The position numbers were made by a program, and so were the translations under genes. Positions 31,031 to 40,966 of a stretch of 48,253 bases of DNA are shown in pieces. Each line of letters begins with the position of its first letter. Positions within the stretch are counted from its first letter, which is position 1. Source of the stretch: Symsagittifera roscoffensis (Eukaryota > Xenacoelomorpha > Acoela > Convolutidae); assembly GCF_963678635.1 (NCBI RefSeq), contig NW_026971176.1:5001-53253 (forward strand), written 5' to 3'. The notes below the pieces were generated by a model. It was not told the DNA's origin, did not search any database, and worked only from the letters and a program-made list of their open reading frames with translations.

Positions 31031-33256
31031 TTAAAGCTGTTTTTGAAATTCGACTTTCTTTAATATTTTAGATTGTGGAATGAATGTTTTATAGTTTTTA
31101 CGTGGTTGATTTCTAAGTCGTGATGACTCTCTATGTTCTGATTTGTCGATTTGTTCTTGAGGTATTATTTTTTCTGTCATTTTTCTATTTTTTCTTTCTT
31201 TTTGTGGTGTATTTTGATCTAGCTTTTTTGTATTGTTTTTCGTTGTAGTTGATTTTTTATTTTGGTTTTCGAGGTGAATGTCATGTTGTTCCTTTGTTTT
31301 ATTTTCCGTATGTGGGTGATTTTGAATAACTTTTAAACCTGTGAAAGAATACAATTGAGTTAGTTCGCGTAGTGCGTATTCTTTTGGGTAATAAGGTAAT
31401 AGGTTGTTTCGATGTTGAACAATTTCTTTTTGTTCTGAGTCGGTGATTTTATATGTGACATCAGTGGGTTTGGCAATTATTTGGTATGGTCCTATACGAA
31501 GGGGTTGTAATTTTTTAGAAATTCCTTTTTGAGTGTTAAAATTGGGTATTAAAACAAATGTTCCAATTTTTAAATCGGAGGCTGGTGTAAAGCGTGAATT
31601 TATTTGTTGATTAATGTTTTGCCTTTGTAACAACTTTTTTGTTACTTTATGGTAAATTTCATTGTGTTTTTTATCTCTGTTCAAAATCCATTCGGTGTGT
31701 GTACCGGAGGCTAATTTAAGAATTTGTGGGTGATGAAAATGATCTTCATCGTGTGTGTGTAGAGGTAGGTTATAACAAATTGAGTCTTTATTCGGTTGAC
31801 AATAACTTTGCGCATTTTTATGAGAGTTTGCTGTAAACATAATTGGTTTGCGTGGCTTTTGATTAAAAACCATTTCATATGGTGACATTCCTAGAGTTGT
31901 CGTGATTTGTGAATTATATGGTAAGGGAAATAGTTTTACATCTGCTGACCATTCGGTGTATCTTGTATCATTTCCATTGATGATACATCTAAGATATTCT
32001 TGTAGTGAACGGTTCATACCTTCGACTAAGCCGTTTGTCCAAGGTGCGTGAGATGTACGTGGTTTGTGTTTGATGTTATATAAATGACATAGTGTGATGA
32101 TTTCATTATTTATGAATTCTGTACCGTTATCTGTAACTAAAATTTCTGGTAGTCCGAATTTGGCTATCCAGTGTTCATAGAGTGTTGTGTAAGCGTAATA
32201 AGCGTTACAATGTGGTACTGGGTTAAGTGCTACATAATGTGTAAACGCGTCAACAATTACCATAATGTAGGAGTTTCCTTCGGATGAGGGTGAAATTGGT
32301 CCTTTTCTATCAAATGAAATACGGTGGTTAAAGTACAAACTTTGTCCTTTAAAATCTTGTTTTTGTGCTATTTGTTTTTGATTTGGATAAGTTTTATTTA
32401 GCTGACATACTATACAATCATTGCATAGTACTTTTATCCAAATTGGTGCATTTGGAAAATAAAAGTTTTGTATGAAATTTGAATATGTTTTCTCTGATCC
32501 AGAGTGTCCTTTAATGTTTTGTGTATGTGAAATATTAAAAGCTATGAGAATCATACTTAGAGGGAGACAGGGAACTGTAGATTCATTTAATTGGTATTCT
32601 AGAAGGTCTGTGTTTTCATTAATTGTTGTATAATTAAATTTTCGAAAATATCGGAGGAGTGTTTTATTTCCTAAAATAGTTGTATCTGCCTTGACGGGTT
32701 TAGTTTTATATTTGTGCCATGATTTTACTTGTATAATTACTGGGTCAAGATTTTGATATTGTTTCAAAGTATTAATTGTAATTTTATCTGTTGGGGGGAG
32801 AAAAATTTTTTCAATTTCTAATTTAGATAAAGGAATTGTATCAAGTGGGTCATGGAGGTCAAAAACTTGATTTATTGTGTATTTTGAATCGTTTGTTTGT
32901 GGTCTTGATAAATTTATTTTATCAGTTAGATTTTCTTTTTCAATTAACGGAAAAAAGTCTTTTTTATGCGGGTGTTGTTTTACTCTTTTTTGTTGGGTGT
33001 TATTTTTTATCCATTGTGAATATGGAATTGGTTTAAAAGTTGATGTTCCAAGTAGATCAACTTCGTAGTGGTTATTTTGGCAATCTAAATAAAGTGGGAA
33101 GTGTTGTAGATTATTTATCTGTGATTGTTCAACGTCAGTTTTTACTGCATATTTGCATTCTAGTCGGGGTGATGTTTCGTTTTCTGCAAGGTAAAATTTT
33201 ATATTTTTGGGTATTTCAACTGTAGTTTTATGTGTAAGTAATTCAGGTGGTGTATT
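31031..33256 (-). CDS. pol: pol: integrase with N- and C-terminal extensions
   Basis: One open frame runs from the codon after a TGA at 33259-33257 to the stop at 31031 (about 741 codons). Its first 170 or so link from RNase H. The integrase zinc domain is ISHTQNIKGHSGSEKTY followed by CNDCIVC (HHCC). Core residues are SFDRKGPISP, LVTDNGTEFINN and WTNGLVEGMNRSL (D, D, E), followed by SPYEMVFNQKPRKP. The C-terminus has LRIGPYQIIAKPTDVTYKI, then a long Lys/Asn/Gln-rich tail with SSRLRNQPRKNY. All catalytic residues are present and this part is undamaged. Integrase inserts the cDNA into host DNA in the nucleus. Confidence 0.92.
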   Translation of the reverse strand, partial: NTPPELLTHKTTVEIPKNIKFYLAENETSPRLECKYAVKTDVEQSQINNLQHFPLYLDCQNNHYEVDLLGTSTFKPIPYSQWIKNNTQQKRVKQHPHKKDFFPLIEKENLTDKINLSRPQTNDSKYTINQVFDLHDPLDTIPLSKLEIEKIFLPPTDKITINTLKQYQNLDPVIIQVKSWHKYKTKPVKADTTILGNKTLLRYFRKFNYTTINENTDLLEYQLNESTVPCLPLSMILIAFNISHTQNIKGHSGSEKTYSNFIQNFYFPNAPIWIKVLCNDCIVCQLNKTYPNQKQIAQKQDFKGQSLYFNHRISFDRKGPISPSSEGNSYIMVIVDAFTHYVALNPVPHCNAYYAYTTLYEHWIAKFGLPEILVTDNGTEFINNEIITLCHLYNIKHKPRTSHAPWTNGLVEGMNRSLQEYLRCIINGNDTRYTEWSADVKLFPLPYNSQITTTLGMSPYEMVFNQKPRKPIMFTANSHKNAQSYCQPNKDSICYNLPLHTHDEDHFHHPQILKLASGTHTEWILNRDKKHNEIYHKVTKKLLQRQNINQQINSRFTPASDLKIGTFVLIPNFNTQKGISKKLQPLRIGPYQIIAKPTDVTYKITDSEQKEIVQHRNNLLPYYPKEYALRELTQLYSFTGLKVIQNHPHTENKTKEQHDIHLENQNKKSTTTKNNTKKLDQNTPQKERKNRKMTEKIIPQEQIDKSEHRESSRLRNQPRKNYKTFIPQSKILKKVEFQKQL

Positions 33257-33690
33257 TCAACTTAAAGTGTCTGGTAGTGCAAGACTCTTTCCTGCTGTCC
33301 AAACTATATGTACGTTTGGGAAATTCATTAGAATTAATTGAAATCTATAAACTCGGTGATTTGGATTGGATTTTTGTGTAAAGAGAAAAATGATTGGTTT
33401 GTGATCTGTAAATAGAACTGTTGGATGTTTTGATCCAAGTATCGGAAATTCATATTCTGTTAGTGTATATATTATGGCTGTACATTCTCTCATTAGAGTT
33501 GAGAGTCGTAGCTCTGCTTGAGTGAATAATCGAGAATTTTCTGATATAAGGTTCATTTTGTTTGTACCATTGTGTGATTGTAATAATGCTGCGCCGATGC
33601 CAAAATTCGAAGCATCGCAGATTGCATAGAATGGTTGATTTGGATCTGGAATTGTATTCGAAATTTGTTCAGTTAAGAGTTTTTTTAATT
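33257..33690 (-). pseudogene. pol: pol: RNase H domain
   Basis: FYAICDASNFGIGAALLQ carries the first Asp, MRECTAIIYTLTEYEF the Glu, and LFTDHKPIIFLF the next Asp. WTAGKSLALPDTLS closes the domain. A TGA (33259-33257) directly follows TLS where related elements often have Arg, so a CGA to TGA change is likely. A frameshift in a seven-base A run at about 33690 separates it from RT. Confidence 0.88.
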
Positions 33691-34930
33691 TCTTCTAATC
33701 GTGCTTGATGTTCTGTGTTCCATTCAAAATTATTTTGTTGTCTAAGTATATTATAGAATGGTCTTAGGTGTAATTGCATTTTATAGACATATTTGCTTAA
33801 AAAGTTTAACATTCCAAGGAATTCTTGGATTTTCTTTTTGTTTGTTGGTGGTTGGAGCTTCTGAATAGCATCAATGCGTGATTTTAATGGAGTAATTGTT
33901 TTTCTTTCTATATTGTGTTCTAAGAATTTAACTCGTGTTAAAAAGAAGTGTGATTTATCTGGGGCGGCCTTCAGATTTTTGTTCTGAAGTATTTTGTAAT
34001 AGTGTTCTAAAACATTGAACATTTCTTCTTTTGTCTGTGATTGCATAAAAACATCGTCTAAATAGGTGATTGCGTTTTTCTTGAGTATTAGTGGTCAAAA
34101 AATTTTGCTCATAAAAGCTGAAAATGCTGCTGGTCCTATGGATATTCCATAGAATAGGCGGTTGAATTCATATTGCTGATTTCCAATAACAAATTGTGTT
34201 AAGCGTCGCGATTGTTCATCTAGTGGCATTTGATTATATGCACTATTCATATCTGCGGTTGTAAAGTATTTTCCGTTTATTTTTGTTAAAATAACTTGTA
34301 TTGGTTCAATAGGCCAATTGCATTTTGATTCGTCTATTAGTGAATTAAGGTATCTAGCGTCTAGAACTATTCTTAATGATTCTCCTTTTGCTAGGATGAT
34401 AACAGGGTTGATAAATGTGTTACTTTTTGGTTGTTCTTCTTTGTTTACCGGTGATATAATTTTGTATTGTTCTAAAATATCGAGTAATCTGTTCACTTTA
34501 TCCTGTAAATGAATTGGTACTTTACTTGCTCTTTGTTTTTTGAAAACTGCGTCAGGTTTTAATGGGAGATGTAGTGATGAACTGATTTTGCCAACATCAA
34601 ATTTGGATGTTGCATAGACTGATGAATACTTTATTAGCTGTTTGGCTAATTTATCAAATTCGTCTTGTGTTATTTGTGAATGTTGGAAGTTAAACATTGT
34701 TAAAAATTTCTGTTGATTCTCTGTATAGTTATTTATGTTGAATGTAGGTTTGAAATATGGGGTTTTTGTGAAATAATCTGTATTTCTTTTTTCATTACTT
34801 ATTATATTATTTATGGATAATTCTTCATTAAGAATTGTGGATTGACAAATATCTAATAATTGTAGTATATTATTTACGCGGTATGCTTTTTCGTGTATTG
34901 GTGATATCGTAGCGTTGGTTTCGCAATATC
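33669..34930 (-). pseudogene. pol: pol: reverse transcriptase
   Basis: The frame reads from the protease linker into RT: HLPLKPDAVFKKQRASKVP, FINPVIILAKGESLRIVLDA (motif 1-2), TTADMNSAYNQMPLDEQSR (first catalytic Asp), FNRLFYGISIGPAAFSAFM, then AITYLDDVFMQSQ with the YLDD box and FLEHNIERKTITP. A TGA at 34097-34095 stands between FMSKIF and the YLDD box; Arg is a likely original. After FLGMLNFLSKYV the frame ends at 33669 because of an indel in an A run. Catalytic residues are intact, but stops prevent full translation. Confidence 0.92.
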
Positions 34931-35015
34931 CTAAAAGTCCTTAAGGTAATATTACTTGATAGGGGGTATTGTTGTATACATGTAACGAAATAATATCTGA
35001 ATTCGAGTTTTTCAA

Positions 35016-35891
35016 TTATTTTATGGATGAAATTGTGATTTTGAAAAACTTATGGATAGGTTTGAATTCAAAGTCTGACATATAGAGTTGTTGTTTATTT
35101 TGTTTTTTATCATATTGGTGAACTTGTTTTATTGAAAAATTATATATGTTTCCTGATAGTGGTTTCAGGTGTTTTCTTTGTTGGTTATATATTGGATAAA
35201 ATTTTGAAAAGAATGGTGGTTGTTTATTTAATCTTTGAAAAAATGTTAGGGATGTGTCTTTTGTTTTTGTGTATTTATCTTTGATTAGTATTTTACTATT
35301 CAAGATGTTGATTGTTGGTATATATTTAGAGATAAATGGTATTCCAATGATATTGTGTTTAATATCAGTGAAATGAAATATTTGTTTAAATGGTTTATTT
35401 AAAATTTTATTCTGCTCTATTGTTCTTGTGGGGAGAAGAAATAATTGAATTTTTCCATAGTTTACCAATGTTGATCCTTGTGCTGTTGCTAGTTTACTGG
35501 ACGTTTCAAGAGGTGTTAGTTTTGGGTGTAATGTTTTTATCTCATTCCATGTGGGAATGTTTATTATGTTTGATTCTGCTCCTGAATCAATTAAAAAATC
35601 AATTTCAAGATCTGGTGGTTGAAATTCTTTGTTTCTTGGACTTTCTAAAAGAAATGGTATTGTCCAAATTTTTTCTTTGGGTTGTTCTTTTTGTATATTT
35701 TGATAGATGTGGTTTGTATTCAAGCATTTTGTTTTGTCATTTTCATTGGATTGATTTTTAGTATTGATTTCGTTAGTTTCTTGTGTCGTTTGTGTGGAAT
35801 GGATGGGTTCAATATAATAATTGTGAAGGAGTTCTAATTTATTTTCATATATATGTGATGAAAAAGGTTGTTCATATATATAGGTTCGTAG
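35016..35891 (-). pseudogene. pol: pol: N-terminus and aspartic protease
   Basis: The pol frame opens at 35891, inside gag, and lies at -1 relative to it, overlapping gag by about 58 nt. That is the arrangement expected for ribosomal -1 frameshifting, though I find no textbook slippery heptamer. The protease is marked by FLIDSGAESNIINIPTW (DSG catalytic motif) followed by STLVNYGKIQLFLLP and HNIIGIPFISKYIP. The frame meets TAA at 35018-35016, and again at 34943-34941 after VILP, before RT. Both sit in the linker, so the protease domain itself is whole. Confidence 0.85.
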
Positions 35892-38554
35892 TCATTTTCG
35901 ACTGCTATCATATTGATGGAGATAGTGTTTTCTGTATCACTTTCTGAATCTGATGATCCACAGTTTATTTGATTTAGTTGTAGTGTATTATCTACTGTGT
36001 CATCAATACCTGGGGGGTCTGATGTTGTTTCCGGGTTTGATTGTACTTGATTAATATGTCTTTGATGTTTAGGTGTACTACTTCTGTGGCGATTGTTAGA
36101 ATTATTATAATGGTTATTATTTCTGTGTGGTGATTGGGAATAATTTCTATAACGATTATTATAACTTGAATGTCGATTTTGTGAATTGTTTTGTGATCTG
36201 TTTTGATAATTATCGTTTGATCTGTTATAGTTTGATCTGTTATATGAGTTATTCCTTGATCGATTGTTCGGGTAATTCTGATTTCGGTTGTGTGAATAAC
36301 TTCTATTTCGATTATTGGAGTAGTTTCTATTTCTATTATATGATGAGTTTCGTGACTGATTGTTTGGATAGTATTTATTCCTTGATTGGGAATTAGATCT
36401 AGAAACAAATTGTGTTGTATTTGAATTTGATCTGGAGTAGTTATTTCGACTATTTGGTCTATTGTAATGATTTTGTGACGAATTTTGTGTATTTCTTCGT
36501 TCTGGTGATCTTCCTCTATAACTTGAGTTATATGGTGATTGAGTTCTCGTGTAATTGGTATTGTTCGGAAGTGGTTTTCCTGAACTGTTGTTGCTGTATA
36601 CATTTTTGTTCGGTAGATTTTGATCTTTCTTCATGTACTGATAGAATGATTTATTTGGTTCTTTATATTTTTGAGGTTTGTTTTGATTGTCCTGTTGTTT
36701 TTGTCTACATTCAGAAATACTATGTCCGTATCGTCGGCAATAATTACATCATTTTTTGAAAGATGGTTTGCCTTTAAAGTTTGGGTGTTTTTCATAAATA
36801 TTGAGTATTTCAGTGATTTTTTCAACGAGGTCTGTATCTGATTCCTGTATATTGTTGATATTTGTGGTATTTGTTTCAATTCGGTTAACATATTGTAATT
36901 TCAGATTTTCTGTTTCTTCAAGTTTCATTGTGATTTCCGCTTGCTCTAGTTTGTCTACTAGTTTTCGAAAATCTAAATCGGGCTCTCAAATTGAGGAGGG
37001 ATGGGATGCTCTCTTTTTTATTGCTATTTTCCTTAATTGAGGTGTTAAGGTCATCATTAAGATTTCTGTCATTTTTGTGTTTTTATAGTCGTGTGTATTT
37101 AATGAATATGCTTTTCGAACTAGTTTTTCGTTACATACTGCTAATTGTTTAATGGTTTCATTTGGTAATCTGCGAATTTCATTACATAAAACTCTTTGTT
37201 GTTGTTTGTTTCTTTCGGACTCAAACATTTTTGAAAATTCTTGTGTAAATCTTTTCCAATTTGATTTTATTTCTATAGGCAATACTGAAAACAGTTTTTG
37301 GGCTGCGCCGTCTAAGGTTGTCTGTATCAACGCTGTGCGTCGATGTATCCAATTTTGATGTAGAGGCGTATTAATTGGTTCAGGTCCTATATTTAAAATT
37401 AAATTTGCTGTTACTGCATTTAAATAATCTTCTACAGAATATTCAGGGTCTGTTCCTGTGAATACCATTAATGGTTTGTTTGATGTTATTGATGATCCAC
37501 CCATAAGGTATGGATTCATTGTCATTTGTAATGATTCTGCTGCATTTGGCATTTGTGAAAAATTTGAAAGTTGATTTTTTGTTATTTCGTGTTGTTGAAG
37601 GTAATATGGGAGTGGTATTTCATTTTGCATTTGTGTTGGTTGATACGAGTGTGTAACCATTGGGTTTTGTGGCTGAATTGGTTGAAAAGATTGTGTATTA
37701 ATTGGGTTTTGCTTTTGTATTGGTTGTTGATTTTGTGTATCTATTTGGTGTGGAGAAAAAATTCTATGATATGTATATGGTTTTTGCACTCCTTGTCCGC
37801 GATATTCTTGAGTATATGGTGCAAATATATCTGGTTGTAAAAAATCATCATCAGAGGATAGGTAATCCGTTTGATGAGGTGCTTGTTTTTTATTTTTATT
37901 CTGTTGAAAGAATGGGTAATTTTCACTACGATCCTGTGGAGGATGTGAATTAGTTTGAAAATTTACTGAGTTGCTTATTGCCATTGAATTATCCCAATAT
38001 TGAGATCTTATCTGATTATTATTATTTTTTCGTGGGGGATAGTTTGTTTTGGATGAATGTGTGTAATTATAATTGTGTTCCGCAAAATTATTTCCTGTGA
38101 ACGTTCTGCGTGTTTTTGACGGTATTGTCATGGGTCTATATGTTTGATAATCCATTTGTGAATATTTTGGAGCAACCCAAGGTTTAACGGTTGATTGTAA
38201 GGTTACCTGTGCTAGTGAAGTGTTTGTATTTCTTGGTGTTGTTAAATTTGGACGTATCGGTGAAATACTTTGTTGTGTAGTTGTTGTTGTTTGGACGATT
38301 TCTTCATTTATGAAGTGTGATGGTGTCTGAATATCTTGTTGAGTGAGATTCCTAGTTCCATTAAGGTTTTTATTGTGTATGACGGTCGAATTTAAACTGT
38401 TATTTCGCGTATCAGGTAAAAATATATTGTAGTTTAATGGTGTTGCATCAATGGTTAATGGTACTACTCTTACATAATCTCTTGTATAAGATATTGTACT
38501 TATTGCTTGACTTGAGATTGATTGTGGGACATTTATGAATGCATAATGGACCAT
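35834..38554 (-). pseudogene. gag: gag: capsid-like core, CCHC zinc knuckle, N/R/Y/S-rich tail
   Basis: A single frame of about 906 codons broken by two in-frame TGA codons (36988-36986 and 36751-36749). The first ATG is at 38554 (MVHYAFINVP). The N-terminal half is Gln/Pro/Thr/Asn-rich. The capsid-like region is LMVFTGTDPEYSVEDYLNAV to FSKMFESERNKQQQRVL. After the first TGA comes a coiled-coil-like EPDLDFRKLVDKLEQAEI. The second TGA directly precedes the knuckle CNYCRRYGHSISEC, and Trp is a likely original there. The tail has about 130 residues rich in Asn, Arg, Tyr and Ser (SRSNSQSRNKYYPNNQSRN). The gag ATG lies within the end of ORF-B. Gag would form the particle and bind RNA. Confidence 0.85.
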
Positions 38555-39279
38555 TCGGGGTCCCAAACGTAGTCTGATTGTTCTGTGATGGCGGTATCAT
38601 CGTTTGAATTTTGAGGTCGAAAATTTTTTCTTGCTTGTGAAATTAAATCTATGTTATATGTGAAATAATCTATTATAAACCATGCCAAAATTTTTTGTAA
38701 GTCATGTTTTGTATGTTGTGAAACTTCATCTTTAGTGAAAGTTTCTTTAATTATATGTAGGAAAGTTGAAAATAGTGTGATTTCATGTCGTACCCTTATA
38801 TGTTTGGATGTCTCTGTCGGTGAGACATTTGGGATTGGGGTTTCGTTTTCTAATATTGAAATATAACTATATATTATTGCAAAAACTTCATTAGTAAATA
38901 TGGAGTTTGCTCTTTGTGAGTTATGATATTGTATGCTTTTTATATATTCTAAGAATACTTTTGAAAGTTCTAAGTCAAGATCGTCTGTTTGAATTACATA
39001 TCTGCGGTGATTCGGGTTTGGTGTACTGAATTCTATGGTGTAGATTCCGTATTGTTGTGTTAAATTACATAAATATTTCAGATAGTGATCAATAATTTGT
39101 CTTTTGATTTTTACATCTGGGAACTCTGCTTTACATGGGCTGATTCCGGGTTCAAACAAATTTAGGAGTAAATTCTTGCAAAAGTCATGCTGTCCTCTAT
39201 TATCGGGTGCATCTACGAGGAAGGGGTAGATATCGTCATCATCTGGACTATCTTCACTTGGAGTGTGTGTTTGGCTCAT
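38533..39279 (-). CDS. ORF-B: unrecognised acidic protein before gag
   Basis: ATG at 39279 (MSQTHTPSEDSPDDDDIYPF), 248 codons, intact. The first 25 residues are strongly acidic. The rest looks helical and soluble: FCKNLLLNLFEPGISPC, RQIIDHYLKYLCNLTQQY, EVFAIIYSYISILENE, ITLFSTFLHIIKETF and LQKILAWFIIDYFTYNIDL. No signal peptide and no known domain seen. Its start overlaps ORF-A by 26 nt and its last 22 nt overlap the gag ATG; the gag frame is at -1 to it. Gag could be reached by reinitiation or by frameshifting, which would make ORF-B an N-terminal extension of Gag. A matrix-like role would fit the position, but that is a guess. Confidence 0.65.
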   Translation of the reverse strand: MSQTHTPSEDSPDDDDIYPFLVDAPDNRGQHDFCKNLLLNLFEPGISPCKAEFPDVKIKRQIIDHYLKYLCNLTQQYGIYTIEFSTPNPNHRRYVIQTDDLDLELSKVFLEYIKSIQYHNSQRANSIFTNEVFAIIYSYISILENETPIPNVSPTETSKHIRVRHEITLFSTFLHIIKETFTKDEVSQHTKHDLQKILAWFIIDYFTYNIDLISQARKNFRPQNSNDDTAITEQSDYVWDPEWSIMHS

Positions 39280-39721
39280 TTTTTCGTCTAATGACTGTTA
39301 ATAGGTAATTATCGATGTGTCTAATTGGTTGATTCCAATTATACAAGTGTACTGGTTTGTGTTTATATTGCTTTTTTATTCTTCTTTTTCCTCTTTTTGA
39401 TGAATTTGAATTTGTTTCTGAGTCGGAAAAATATAATTGATCGTGAATTGGGCAATTTTTATCTATAGATTATTTTAATTTATAAAGTTCGTCTAAATTG
39501 CTGGCTTCTGATTCTGAAAATGCGCTTCTATTTTTGGAAAATCTTTTTCGTGTTATTTGTCTTTGTTTGGTTATGATTTTCTTTTTTAGTGTTTGTCGTT
39601 TTGTTCTAATATATCCAACTGTTTGTGTATGAGGTGTGATTACAAGGTCGTATTTTTTGTTATCTATTTCACAGTTGTGTAAAACGATTGTTTGTTTGTT
39701 TCCTAGATTTTTAAATGACAT
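39254..39721 (-). pseudogene. ORF-A: small, very basic protein, one in-frame TAA
   Basis: ATG at 39721 (MSFKNLGNKQTIVLHNCE). The frame reads 83 codons to a TAA at 39472-39470, then stays open in the same frame for 71 more codons to a TGA at 39256-39254, just inside ORF-B. Two basic clusters stand out: RTKRQTLKKKIITKQRQITR before the TAA and SKRGKRRIKKQYKHKP after it. Acidic serine stretches (FSESEASNLDE, FSDSETNSNSS) alternate with them. Arg/Lys-rich motifs of this kind occur in nuclear RNA-binding accessory proteins of complex retroviruses; that parallel is inference only. If the TAA is a mutation, the full product is 155 residues. Confidence 0.55.
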
Positions 39722-40645
39722 AAGGTTTAGGATGACGGATGCAAAAAGTTGTTAGATGATTTCTATTTTCTTAAACTGTTAGTCCTTACGATTTTTTGGT
39801 TAGCTTAACCTGGGTCTATTTGTTCAGGGTTGGAGAGAAAAGTATATCGATTCCGAAGAATGATTTTTTACTTTCTCGTGGCTAGTATAAGCTAAGGTGT
39901 TAACTTACTTAATCTTACTTAGGGGTAGTGATTGTGTTCAAGGGTTGGAGAATAGTAAATCGATCCACAAGGTTCAGGTATAATTAGAACGCGAGTAGTT
40001 CGTTAGATACTATTTTAAACTTACTAAGTCTAAAATTTATCCTGGGTCTTGATAAGAAGAGGGTTCAAGTGAAGGATGAATAACCGAAGTTCTTCACTGT
40101 TTATCCTAATTTGAATGATTAGTTTTGTTCAAAAATTTCTATTAGTCTTGGGTTTTTTTTGAAAGGGTTGGATAGTGAATCGACGTTTGAGGTCGTTAGA
40201 AACTAACTAAGTGGGTGGGGAAGAACAAAATTGTTCTTTTTGATCCAAGGATAGGCCTTGAAGATCAAGTTTTAAATTTAATTAAATAGAAAATTAATTA
40301 AGATCCAAGGATAAGCCTTGATGATCTGATTAAGTGATTTTAAGTTTAAAATGGTTTAAATTTGTTTAAGAAAAAGGTTTAGTGTTTTAATGATATTAGT
40401 GAGTTTATGATTGCTGTTATATTTTAGGTGATGAAGCTGGGACAACTGATGATTTTATGATTACTAACAGTTTATTGTCAAGCTACTAATTTTTGTTTTG
40501 ATTTTCAATAAATTTTTTCCAAACATGTCTTATATAATACTGCAGAATTTTAGGAAAACGATCTGAGATCTTTTTATCAATCGTTATTGTATATTAATAG
40601 TTTTGTTTAGCGCCTGAAATGATTATGAAGATTGACTTCAAGATT
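39722..40645 (-). other. Long leader with short internal repeats
   Basis: About 0.9 kb without a convincing gene. On the plus strand GGGTTGGA followed by a GTAAATCGATCC-like segment occurs at 39827, 39942 and 40165. GATCCAAGGATA with GCCTTG follows at 40242-40266 and again at 40302-40326. These may be RNA structural or packaging signals, or remains of tandem duplication. Confidence 0.6.
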
Positions 40646-40879
40646 TTATGTTTGCAAATGAAAATCTAAATTCATTGCTAATAAAATTCTAAATATAAAA
40701 GTTTGTGTTCGCTTTTGCCGTACTATCATATAACTATTTGGTAAGTTTCTACTTTGTCGTATGTCGTCTCTGGTTCGAGGTCTTCTTGCAATTCCGGGTA
40801 GTTCTGTTATCGTTCGGAATATTGGCTCTGATCTATTGAGTCGTAGAGACATTTCGATTAAATTATCGTCGTATAACAT
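40646..40879 (-). CDS. Small ORF near the start of the leader
   Basis: ATG at 40879, 88 nt inside the 5-prime LTR, 77 codons (MLYDDNLIEMSLRLNRSEP, then RRPRTRDDIRQSR). No family recognised. As the first AUG after the LTR it could be an upstream ORF, or a leader exon that donates a start codon to spliced downstream genes such as ORF-X. Confidence 0.3.
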   Translation of the reverse strand: MLYDDNLIEMSLRLNRSEPIFRTITELPGIARRPRTRDDIRQSRNLPNSYMIVRQKRTQTFIFRILLAMNLDFHLQT

Positions 40880-40941
40880 TTTTAAAATGTTTTGTCTAAA
40901 TTCTAATCTATTTTTGGTTAATTCTAAGCTATTAAGGTCTT

Positions 40942-40964
40942 GTTCGAGACTTATGGTCGCACCA
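40942..40964 (-). promoter_or_regulatory. Primer-binding site, tRNA 3-prime-end complement
   Basis: Two bases inside the 5-prime LTR the minus strand reads TGGTGCGACC and continues to CTCGAAC. Its complement is a tRNA 3-prime end: GTTCGAGAC (T loop) running to ...GCACCA. Counting from the T loop to CCA gives one base fewer than a standard tRNA, so the primer tRNA is not identified. Confidence 0.75.
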
Positions 40965-40966
40965 GA

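Noticed and set aside
35992-36603. Ile/Thr/His-rich minus-strand frame of 203 codons
   Set aside because: It is the +1-type shadow of the repetitive Gag tail; the Gag frame continues from the zinc knuckle and is preferred.
36127-36759. Tyr/Cys-rich plus-strand frames
   Set aside because: Antisense of the Asn/Arg/Tyr/Ser-rich Gag tail; the composition explains the openness.
36631-36891. Minus-strand 86-codon frame across the zinc knuckle
   Set aside because: A different frame contains CNYCRRYGHSISEC, so this one is a shadow.
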